A stretch of DNA of 64,000 nt. Source: Halococcus sediminicola (lineage in GTDB: Archaea; Halobacteriota; Halobacteria; Halobacteriales; Halococcaceae). The DNA lies in assembly GCF_000755245.1 (NCBI RefSeq), contig NZ_BBMP01000021.1, positions 88,361 to 152,360 on the forward strand, written 5' to 3'. Below, piece by piece: positions 1 through 6,743 of the stretch. The position numbers and the translations under genes are program-made. A model generated the notes under the pieces. The model saw only the letters and a list, made by a program, of their open reading frames with translations. It did no database searches and was not told the DNA's origin. Position 1 is the stretch's first letter. Every line of letters starts with the position of its first letter.

Positions 1-164
1 GGTTCAAAGCCGGGTTCGTCGTCCTCGTCGGGCTTTCGGCCGGTCTCATCACGCTACAGGGCGACGTCTCGATCCTCCTCACGCTGCTTTCGGTGCTCGC
101 CGGCCTGCTCGTCGGCGTCGTCGTGGTCGCGTTCGCCTTCCCGAGCGGCCTTCGTGGGAATTAG
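1..164 (+). CDS. C-terminal end of a membrane protein (5' end outside window)
   Basis: The reading frame that enters at base 3 ends at a TAG and gives about 53 residues that are almost wholly hydrophobic, with two likely membrane segments (one ending near LSAGLIT, one around LLTLLSVLAGLLVG) and a short polar tail ending SGLRGN. The start lies outside the window. I do not recognise the family. Its stop codon overlaps by three bases the stop region of the convergent metalloprotease gene, so no room is left for a separate terminator. Confidence 0.6.
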   Translation, partial: FKAGFVVLVGLSAGLITLQGDVSILLTLLSVLAGLLVGVVVVAFAFPSGLRGN

Positions 165-1114
165 TCGACGCGCGCGAGCCACGTCTCCGGCGCGTCGATT
201 TCGGCGTCGCTCGGCAGGTTTTCGGGGACTTCCCAGACGAGACTCGCCGTCTCGATATCGCGCGCCTCGACGACGTAATCGAAGAAGGCTTTCCCGCGCT
301 CGTACTGGCGACGTTTCATCCCGATGCCGAGCAATCGACCGACGAGTTCGAAGAGGGGACCGCGACCGCGCCGGCGGGCCTCGACTTTCTCGCGCAAGTC
401 CTCGTACTCGTCGTCGAACGCGCGGTCCATCAGCAGTTCGGCGTAGCCCTCGACGGCGGTCATCGCGGCGTTCAGTTCGCGGAACGACTGACGGTCCAAC
501 TTGCCATCGCCGAGCGCCTCGACGCTTCGCTCCATTCGGGCTTCGAGATGGTCGGGTAGCCACGGGGCCGCGCCGAACTCGGCGGCGTGGGTCACCTCGT
601 GGAAGGCGATCCAGCGACGAAAGCGCTCCTCGGAGACGTCGAGTTCGTCGGCGACGCGGGCGATGTTCGGCTGGACGAAATACAGCGCGTGCGTTTCGCT
701 TGGTGATTCGGCGAGCAGGAGTGGGTCGTACTGGCCGAGGACGTTGCTGGCGAGGAAGGCGAGCGCGACGCTCATCGAGCCGGTGTTGAGCACGCGCGCG
801 AGACCCGCGAGGTTCGGGCCGTTCGCTTCGAGCGTGCCCATCACGCGCTCGAAGGTCGCCACGTTGGCGTCGATCCAGTGGTGGCGGTTTTGCACCTCGA
901 TGGTGTCGGGCACGTCGAAGTCGACGCCGGCGACTTCGCCGACGCGGGCGCGTGCGTCGCGGACGTCCCGCGCGTACCCGTCGCGTGCCGCTGGCGAAAG
1001 CGAGAGTTCGCCGGCGTCGACGGCGGCCTTCGCGGCCTCGGTGACGGCCGTCCAGTCGATGAGACCGTCGCCGGAGGCCGCCGTAATCGCCCGAACGCTG
1101 TCGTAGAGGGTCAC
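161..1114 (-). CDS. Zinc-dependent metalloprotease, F420-biosynthesis-associated family (DUF2342-like)
   Basis: A 317-residue protein whose HEVTHAAEF motif near the middle supplies two zinc-ligand histidines and the catalytic glutamate of a gluzincin/minigluzincin-type protease. A downstream ELLMDRAFD segment is in the position of the third ligand region. The family is known as 'zinc-dependent metalloprotease', often tagged as coenzyme F420 biosynthesis associated, but its substrate is not established. The GTG start was chosen because the frame continues upstream with arginine-rich residues unlike a halophile protein, whereas LYDSVRAIT begins normal acidic sequence. No signal peptide is visible, so it should be cytoplasmic. 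Confidence 0.75.
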   Translation of the reverse strand: MTLYDSVRAITAASGDGLIDWTAVTEAAKAAVDAGELSLSPAARDGYARDVRDARARVGEVAGVDFDVPDTIEVQNRHHWIDANVATFERVMGTLEANGPNLAGLARVLNTGSMSVALAFLASNVLGQYDPLLLAESPSETHALYFVQPNIARVADELDVSEERFRRWIAFHEVTHAAEFGAAPWLPDHLEARMERSVEALGDGKLDRQSFRELNAAMTAVEGYAELLMDRAFDDEYEDLREKVEARRRGRGPLFELVGRLLGIGMKRRQYERGKAFFDYVVEARDIETASLVWEVPENLPSDAEIDAPETWLARVD

Positions 1115-1247
1115 AGGAAATCGTCGCGCCGACCGGTCAAAGCGCTTTGGCCTCGTTCGGAACGTCGCAATAGGTGTTCGCGGCTGGGAGTCGGAAAAGT
1201 CATGAATCGGAAGCGTAGCGAACGCCGGTTGGACGTGAACGGCCCGA

Positions 1248-1688
1248 TTACAGCTCTTCGAACTCGTCCTCGAAGTCGTCGCCGCCACCGAGATAGCGGC
1301 GTGCGAGCAGCGCGAAACCGACGAGCAACACCAACACGAGCAGCGCCTTGCCCTTGCTTCGGCCGCCGGATTCGTCCTCGTCGTCTTCGGCTGCCTCGTC
1401 GATCTCGACGACAGCGCCGTGCTCGTCGGTCTCGTCCGCCGCGTCGTCTTCGTCGGTCTCGCCGATCTGGACGGTACTGCCGCCGTCGGCGCTCGCCTCC
1501 GAACCGCTCGATTCGGTGCCGAAGTCGGTCTCGCCGAACACCGACTGTTCGTCGTCCTCGCTCTCGCCACCGAGACCGAGTCGATCACGGACGATGCTGC
1601 CGAGGTCCGAGCCGAGTTCCATGTCGCTCGAGAACTCGTTGTCCTCGGCGTGCAGGTGAAGTTCGAGCAGGGTCAAGTTGTCTGCCAT
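1248..1688 (-). CDS. Acidic protein with C-terminal membrane anchor
   Basis: A 146-residue protein with a folded-looking N-terminus (MADNLTLLELHLHAEDNEF), a long Asp/Glu/Ser/Thr-rich middle (about residues 45-110) that is probably disordered, and one hydrophobic segment near residues 116-134 (ALLVLVLLVGFALLARRYL) followed by an acidic tail. This is typical of small haloarchaeal tail-anchored proteins. I do not know a function. The internal ATG at MADN was preferred to an upstream one because the latter adds a short stretch of non-acidic sequence. It is transcribed divergently from the M42 peptidase gene. Confidence 0.65.
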   Translation of the reverse strand: MADNLTLLELHLHAEDNEFSSDMELGSDLGSIVRDRLGLGGESEDDEQSVFGETDFGTESSGSEASADGGSTVQIGETDEDDAADETDEHGAVVEIDEAAEDDEDESGGRSKGKALLVLVLLVGFALLARRYLGGGDDFEDEFEEL

Positions 1689-1876
1689 AGCGCCGGGTTC
1701 GCCTTCGGTCACCTTATTCGTTTGGGCTTCGAGTGCCGGCATCGTCGGGTCTCGAGACTCGTCGTTACAGCCATCGTCGTCCCGTCGAGGGATTCGCGCG
1801 GCCGCTCGTCGTCCGAACGGGATCCGTGGTGCCTCGAATCCCGATGGTTCATGGCGCTCGAAGCGCTACGTCGGAC

Positions 1877-2935
1877 GTGAACGAACGCCAGCGTACATTC
1901 CTTGAAGATCTGCTTGAGACGCCGAGTCCATCGGGCTTCGAGACCCGTGGGCAGCGCGTCTGGACCGACTACGTCGAGGGATTCGCCGACGAGGTGCGGA
2001 CCGATTCCTACGGGAACGCCATCGCCGTCCACGAGGGTTCGGGGGACGGACCGAGCGTGGCGCTGACCGGCCACGCCGACGAGATCGGGTTCGTGGTCCG
2101 CGACATCGACGGCGACGGGTTCGTGCGTCTGGGAGCCATCGGCGGCGCGGACAAAACCGTCTCGCGCGGCCAGCACGTCACGATCCACGCCGCAAACGGC
2201 TCGGTTCCGGGCGTCATCGGCCAGACGGCGATCCACCTCCGCGACGAACACGAGACCGCGGACATCGAAGAGCAGCACGTCGACATCGGCGTCGAGAGCG
2301 GGGAGCGCGCCCGGGAACTGGTCGCGGTCGGCGACCCGATGACCGTCGAGGGAAGAGTGAGAGAACTCGACGATACCCGGCTCGCCGCCCGTGGGATGGA
2401 CAACCGCATCGGCACGTGGGCCGCCGCCGAGGGGCTGCGCCGCGCGAGCGAGGCCGACGTCGACGCGACAGTCTACGCCGTGAGCACGGTTCAGGAGGAG
2501 GTCGGTCTCCAGGGGGCGAAGATGGTCGGCTTCGACCTCGCGCCCGACGCGGCGATCGTCGTCGACGTGACCCACGCGACCGACGACCCCCAGACGCCGG
2601 CGAACCGCAGCACGGGCGTCGAACTCGGCGGCGGACCGGCGATCGCCCGCGGCGGGGCGAACCATCCCGTACTGGTCGAATCGATGCGCGACGTCGCCGC
2701 CGCCTCGGAAATCCCGATCCAGTTGCAGGCGACCGGGTCGCGGACGGGCACCGACGCCGACGCCATCTTCACCGCACGCGGCGGGATCCCGTCGCTGAAT
2801 CTCGGGCTTCCCAATCGCTACATGCACACGCCCGTCGAGGTCATCGACACGACCGATCTCGACGCGCTCGCCGACCTGCTCGGGCGGTTCGCGGCCGATA
2901 TCGATGCCGACGAGACGTTCGCCGTCGATATCTGA
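1877..2935 (+). CDS. M42-family metallopeptidase (tetrahedral aminopeptidase type)
   Basis: A 352-residue enzyme with the ordered metal-binding signatures of M42 aminopeptidases: GHADEIGFVV (first His and Asp), GMDNRIGTW (bridging Asp), STVQEEVGLQGAK (catalytic Glu pair), VVDVTHATDD and the C-terminal PNRYMHTPVEVID (last His). These enzymes use two metal ions to trim peptides and form large dodecameric shells in the cytoplasm. The GTG at VNERQRTFLED gives the usual family length. An in-frame ATG 33 bases upstream is possible but adds an atypical leader. It stands alone, with the Lsm operon following after 53 bases. Confidence 0.85.
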   Translation: MNERQRTFLEDLLETPSPSGFETRGQRVWTDYVEGFADEVRTDSYGNAIAVHEGSGDGPSVALTGHADEIGFVVRDIDGDGFVRLGAIGGADKTVSRGQHVTIHAANGSVPGVIGQTAIHLRDEHETADIEEQHVDIGVESGERARELVAVGDPMTVEGRVRELDDTRLAARGMDNRIGTWAAAEGLRRASEADVDATVYAVSTVQEEVGLQGAKMVGFDLAPDAAIVVDVTHATDDPQTPANRSTGVELGGGPAIARGGANHPVLVESMRDVAAASEIPIQLQATGSRTGTDADAIFTARGGIPSLNLGLPNRYMHTPVEVIDTTDLDALADLLGRFAADIDADETFAVDI

Positions 2936-2988
2936 TTCATCGTACCCGTGGCCGGCACGCTTAAGTCGAGAACCCGGCGAGTGAGCGT

Positions 2989-3222
2989 ATGAGCGGACGC
3001 CCCCTCGACGTGCTCGAAGCGACACTCGGCGACAGCGTCACCGTCCGGCTGAAGGACGGCGCGACCTACACCGGCGATCTGGGTGGGTACGACCAGCATC
3101 TGAACGTCGTGCTCGACCCCGCAAGCGGCGACCCCGATTCGACCGTCGAGGAGGGGACGTCGGAGGCGGTCGAGAGCACAACGATTATCCGCGGCGACAA
3201 CGTCGTCTCGATAACACCATGA
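2989..3222 (+). CDS. Sm-like archaeal RNA-binding protein (Lsm)
   Basis: A 77-residue protein with the two Sm motifs: Sm1 around [19 protein letters not shown] with [10 protein letters not shown], and Sm2 at [10 protein letters not shown]. Sm-like archaeal proteins form heptameric rings that bind U-rich RNA, and in haloarchaea Lsm associates with tRNAs and small RNAs. A loop of about 20 acidic residues ([15 protein letters not shown]) separates the two motifs, as in other halophile Lsm proteins. A TTAAG box lies about 25-30 bases before the ATG, consistent with a leaderless transcript. Its stop overlaps the start of the L37e gene (ATGA), the conserved archaeal Lsm-L37e arrangement. Confidence 0.93.
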   Translation: MSGRPLDVLEATLGDSVTVRLKDGATYTGDLGGYDQHLNVVLDPASGDPDSTVEEGTSEAVESTTIIRGDNVVSITP

Positions 3223-3392
3223 CCGGGTCCGGAACGCCGAGCCAAGGCAAGAAGAACAAAACCGTTCACGTGAAGTGCCGCCGCTGCGGCGAGGCCTCCT
3301 ACCACAAGACGAAGAAGGTCTGTGCCTCCTGTGGCTTCGGGAAATCCGCCAAACGCCGCGAGTACGCGTGGCAGGAAAAAGCCGGCGAATAG
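3219..3392 (+). CDS. rpl37e: 50S ribosomal protein L37e
   Basis: A 57-residue zinc-ribbon ribosomal protein of the large subunit. Four cysteines in two CxxC pairs (Cys20/Cys23 in CRRCGE and Cys35/Cys38 in CASCGF) bind zinc. The basic KSAKRREY segment that contacts 23S rRNA follows. It overlaps the Lsm stop by an ATGA and its own TAG is immediately followed by the purF ATG with no gap, so the three genes should be co-transcribed and translationally coupled. Confidence 0.96.
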   Translation: MTGSGTPSQGKKNKTVHVKCRRCGEASYHKTKKVCASCGFGKSAKRREYAWQEKAGE

Positions 3393-4814
3393 ATGCACGA
3401 AAAGTGCGGCGTCGTCGGCGTCTCACTCGCCGACCGCGCCGCCGCACGACCGATTTACTACGCGCTCTACGCCCTCCAGCACCGCGGCCAGGAGTCGGCG
3501 GGCATCGTCACTCACGACGGATTTCAACAGCATTCTCATGTCGAAATGGGACTCGTCGGCGACGCGTTCGGTCCCGACGACATCGCCGAACTCGGCGGGT
3601 CGAACGGCATCGGTCACGTTCGGTATCCGACCTCGGGTAGCGTCGATGCGTCCTGTGCCCAACCGTTCTCGGTCTCGTTCAAGAGCGGCTCGCTCGGGCT
3701 CTCGCACAACGGGAACCTCGTCAACGCGGGCGCGCTCCGCGACGAACTCGCCGGGTTGGGCCACGCCTTCACCTCCGACGGCGACACAGAAGTTATCGCC
3801 CACGACCTCGCGCGCAACCTCCTCGACGCGGATCTCGTGACTGCCGTCGAGGAAACCATGAGCAAGGTCCACGGCTCGTACTCGCTCGCGGTGATGCACG
3901 ACGACCGCGTGCTCGGACTGCGCGACCCCGAGGGGAATCGGCCGCTCTGTCTCGGCGAACTCGACGACGGCTACGTGCTCGCCAGCGAGAGTGCCGCGGT
4001 CGACGCGCTCGACGGCGAACTGATCAGGGACGTCCAACCGGGCGAACTCGTCGTGCTCGAACCGGATGGACAGGGCTACGAGACCTATCGACTGACCGAC
4101 CCCGCACACACCGCCCGCTGCTTTTTCGAGCACGTCTACTTCGCCAGACCCGACTCGACGGTCGACGGCGAACTGGTCTACGAGGTTCGCCGCGAACTCG
4201 GGCGCAAACTCTGGGCCGAGGACGGCATCGACAGCGACGTCGTGATGCCCGTGCCCGACTCGGGGCGCGCGTTCGCCTCGGGCTACGCCGAGGCCGCGAA
4301 CGACTCCGGGGGCAGCGTCGAGTTCGCCGAGGGGCTGATGAAAAATCGGTACGTCGGTCGGACCTTCATCATGCCGAGCCAGGACGAGCGCGAGCGCGCC
4401 GTCCGACTGAAACTCAACCCCATCAAATCGACCGTCGAGGGCAAAACCGTCACGCTCATCGACGACTCCATCGTTCGGGGAACGACCTCGACCCAACTGG
4501 TCGACCTCCTCTACGACGTGGGTGCCGAGGAGGTCCATCTCCGCATCGGCTCGCCGCCCATCGTCGCGCCCTGCTACATGGGCATCGACATGGCGAGCCG
4601 CGAGGAACTCATCGCCGCCGGGAAAAGTGTCGACGAGGTCCGAGAGACGGTGGGAGCCGACAGCCTCGCGTACCTCTCGCCCGAATCGATCGCGGACGCG
4701 CTCGATAGTTCCCAGGCGGACCTCTGTATGGGCTGTGTGACCGGGGAGTATCCCTACGACATCGACGGCGAGGCCACCGACCGCCCGGTCAGCCGCCCGG
4801 TCGTGAGCGACTGA
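3393..4814 (+). CDS. purF: Amidophosphoribosyltransferase
   Basis: A 473-residue enzyme catalysing the committed step of purine synthesis, transfer of glutamine amide nitrogen to PRPP to give phosphoribosylamine. The N-terminal Ntn-hydrolase glutaminase has its nucleophile at Cys5 (MHEKCGVVGVS, so a short propeptide must be cleaved). The residues LQHRGQESAGI and LSHNGNLVN are typical, and the C-terminal half carries the PRPP-binding loop VTLIDDSIVRGTT. The C-terminal CMGC motif also matches the family. The start directly abuts the L37e stop. The convergent alpha/beta hydrolase ends at the next base, leaving no intergenic space. Confidence 0.95.
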   Translation: MHEKCGVVGVSLADRAAARPIYYALYALQHRGQESAGIVTHDGFQQHSHVEMGLVGDAFGPDDIAELGGSNGIGHVRYPTSGSVDASCAQPFSVSFKSGSLGLSHNGNLVNAGALRDELAGLGHAFTSDGDTEVIAHDLARNLLDADLVTAVEETMSKVHGSYSLAVMHDDRVLGLRDPEGNRPLCLGELDDGYVLASESAAVDALDGELIRDVQPGELVVLEPDGQGYETYRLTDPAHTARCFFEHVYFARPDSTVDGELVYEVRRELGRKLWAEDGIDSDVVMPVPDSGRAFASGYAEAANDSGGSVEFAEGLMKNRYVGRTFIMPSQDERERAVRLKLNPIKSTVEGKTVTLIDDSIVRGTTSTQLVDLLYDVGAEEVHLRIGSPPIVAPCYMGIDMASREELIAAGKSVDEVRETVGADSLAYLSPESIADALDSSQADLCMGCVTGEYPYDIDGEATDRPVSRPVVSD

Positions 4815-5630
4815 TCAGTAGACGTCTTCCAGAAACGACCGGATGGCCGCGGTCGCCGCTTCGGGGTTCTCCGTGTTCGAACTGTGACCGGCTTCCGGAA
4901 TCAACTCCTGGCGAGCGTCGGGGAGTTCGTCGAGCATCGACTTCGTGCGCTCGGGTTCGAGCGAGATGTCCTCTTTCCCGTGGACCGAGAGCACAGGTGT
5001 GTGGATGGCGGAGAGTTCGTCGGTGAAATCCGGCCGGTCGAGCCACGAGTGCATCTCCCGATAGAAGCCCTCGGTTGGATACGTTTGCCAGCGCTCGACC
5101 CAGTGCTTGACAAGCGCGGGGTTCTCCTCAAGGGTGGTCGCGCCGAAGAGCTGGTTTTTCGCGACGTCGACCATGAAATCGGCGAACTCGCCGTCCTCGC
5201 GGGCTTGGTTCGCCATCTGGCGGTACTGCTCGCGCTCGTCGTCGGTGTGTGGCTCGGCGATGGCGTCGATCAAAACCACGCCCTCCAACTGGTCGGGATA
5301 GCGCTCGGCGAAGCGCAGCGCCATGAACCCGCCCATCGACATCCCACAGAGCACGAACGAGTCGATGTCGAGTGCATCCGTGAGTGCATCGGCGTCGTCG
5401 GCGAGGTCGTAGAGATCGTAGTCGGTCGCGTACTGGTCGGTCCGCGCCCGGAGGTCGTAGGCGATGGTTCGGTACTCGTCCGCGAGGGCGTCGAGCTGCG
5501 GGTCGAACATCGTCCGGTCCATCAGCGTTCCGTGCGCGAAGACGATGGCCGGTCCCTCGCCCCGATCGGTGCTGACGGTCTCCGGGCGCAGTCGATACCG
5601 CTCGGTCGCCACCTCGTCCGATTCGGACAT
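4815..5630 (-). CDS. Alpha/beta-fold hydrolase
   Basis: A 271-residue single-domain alpha/beta hydrolase. The oxyanion motif FAHGTLMDRTMFDPQ, the nucleophile elbow GMSMGG, an acid in HGKEDISLE and the terminal histidine in PEAGHSS give a complete catalytic triad. Substrate cannot be told from sequence; relatives include esterases and 3-oxoadipate enol-lactonase-like enzymes. Two starts are possible three codons apart, and the second ATG (MSESDEVATERY) was used. There is no signal peptide. It is convergent with purF. Confidence 0.8.
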   Translation of the reverse strand: MSESDEVATERYRLRPETVSTDRGEGPAIVFAHGTLMDRTMFDPQLDALADEYRTIAYDLRARTDQYATDYDLYDLADDADALTDALDIDSFVLCGMSMGGFMALRFAERYPDQLEGVVLIDAIAEPHTDDEREQYRQMANQAREDGEFADFMVDVAKNQLFGATTLEENPALVKHWVERWQTYPTEGFYREMHSWLDRPDFTDELSAIHTPVLSVHGKEDISLEPERTKSMLDELPDARQELIPEAGHSSNTENPEAATAAIRSFLEDVY

Positions 5631-5733
5631 GGATAACATCCGCCTGCAGGCGACTTATATCTAGGCGCGTAGCCGAAATCGATGGCGAAAAGCGGTGTCC
5701 CGCTCGTCCGTCATGGACGCTGCTCGGGACGTC

Positions 5734-6618
5734 TCAGTCGGCGTTGGTGCCGGTCTCCGGGAGCGCGGCCTCGTCGTCCTCGTCGACGGCACCGTCACCG
5801 TCGTTGTCCACGTCGTCGGAGTTGCCGCTGTCGGCCTCGTCGTCCTCGTCGATGGCCCCATCGCCGTCGTCATCGTCCTCGGCGTTGCCGCCGAAGTCGT
5901 CAGCGCCATCGTCGCCGTCGTCGGATTCGTCGTCCTCGTCGATCGCTCCGTCGCCGTCGTCATCGTCGTTCGATGGACCTGCGTTGCCTTCATCGTCTTC
6001 GTCGACGGCACCGTCACCGTCGTCGTCCTCGTCGTTCGCGCCGCGTTCGTCACCGCCCGCGCCGAACTCGTGGATGGTTCGTCCGTCGTCGCCCCGGACG
6101 ACGAGTGTCACCGAGTTGTTGACACCGTCGATATCGACCGCGTCGCAGTCTGCGACCCCGCTATCGCCGCAGTCAAGCGCAATGGACGAGCCACGGTCGG
6201 TGGTGTCGGTCCCCTCGCCGATCGAGACCGTTCCGTCGTCGATGCCGACGACGACTCGCACTCTGTTGTCGTCGCCGTCGATGTCGACGAGGTCGTGGTC
6301 CGTGACCGTAGCACCGTCGGCCCCACAGGTGAGTGCGACGCTCACGTTGCCGCCACCGTCGGTCGCATTGCTCGTGAGGTCGGTCGAGACGGTGTTGCCA
6401 TCGCCGTCGACGTCGACGATGTCACAGTCGCTCACGCGGTCCGACCCACCGGTGGCGTTCGAGTCGGTCGAGACCGCCGACGTGTCGGCAACCGCCGGGC
6501 CGTCGACGACTGCCGGCGTGCCCGGACCGGCCACCGGCATCGAGGCGACGCCACCGACCGCGGCCCCTGTAAACGCACAGAGTGCAACGAGCGTGATCGT
6601 GAGTCGGTTCGCCGTCAT
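5734..6618 (-). CDS. Secreted acidic repeat protein with DGDG (calcium-loop-like) repeats
   Basis: A 294-residue secreted protein: signal peptide at residues 1-26, then three copies of a DCDxVDxDGxxN motif (about 64-77, 107-120, 157-170), then four near-identical acidic repeats of the form DDDGDGAVDEDDE (about 195-210, 217-231, 247-261, 269-283). The latter resemble thrombospondin type 3 or EF-loop Dx[DN]xDG calcium sites, so calcium binding is plausible. The protein ends in ALPETGTNAD; LPETG matches a sortase motif but no hydrophobic tail follows. The first motif is shared with the protein encoded 125 bases upstream, suggesting a functional pair at the cell surface. Function unknown. Confidence 0.75.
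   Translation of the reverse strand: MTANRLTITLVALCAFTGAAVGGVASMPVAGPGTPAVVDGPAVADTSAVSTDSNATGGSDRVSDCDIVDVDGDGNTVSTDLTSNATDGGGNVSVALTCGADGATVTDHDLVDIDGDDNRVRVVVGIDDGTVSIGEGTDTTDRGSSIALDCGDSGVADCDAVDIDGVNNSVTLVVRGDDGRTIHEFGAGGDERGANDEDDDGDGAVDEDDEGNAGPSNDDDDGDGAIDEDDESDDGDDGADDFGGNAEDDDDGDGAIDEDDEADSGNSDDVDNDGDGAVDEDDEAALPETGTNAD
5770..6036 (-). repeat. Tandem acidic repeat region encoding four DGDGA[VI]DEDDE units
   Basis: Coding tandem repeat inside the secreted acidic protein. Four units of 13-15 residues are separated by variable spacers of 6-15 residues. Spacers differ while the DGDGA[VI]DEDDE core is almost invariant, pointing to selection on the core rather than simple slippage. Confidence 0.8.
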
Positions 6619-6743
6619 GGTTCGATATATCGCCGTGATGGGTCGTGGACAGTATGTGTCAAGTTCATTCGTCTGTTGTCTCGTCGCCGCGTTGTTCGGT
6701 GACAGGCACCGACAGTACAGGCAAAAACGGGTGGATGCGGTGT

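Noticed and set aside
2416..2964. Arginine-rich frame inside the M42 peptidase gene
   Set aside because: A frame-shifted shadow: composition is highly basic, unlike halophile proteins, and the true frame has all M42 motifs.
6624..6634. gatatatcg as the TATA box of the small acidic protein gene
   Set aside because: It ends only about 7 bases before the ATG, too close for a TBP site serving that start, and the signal peptide requires this start.
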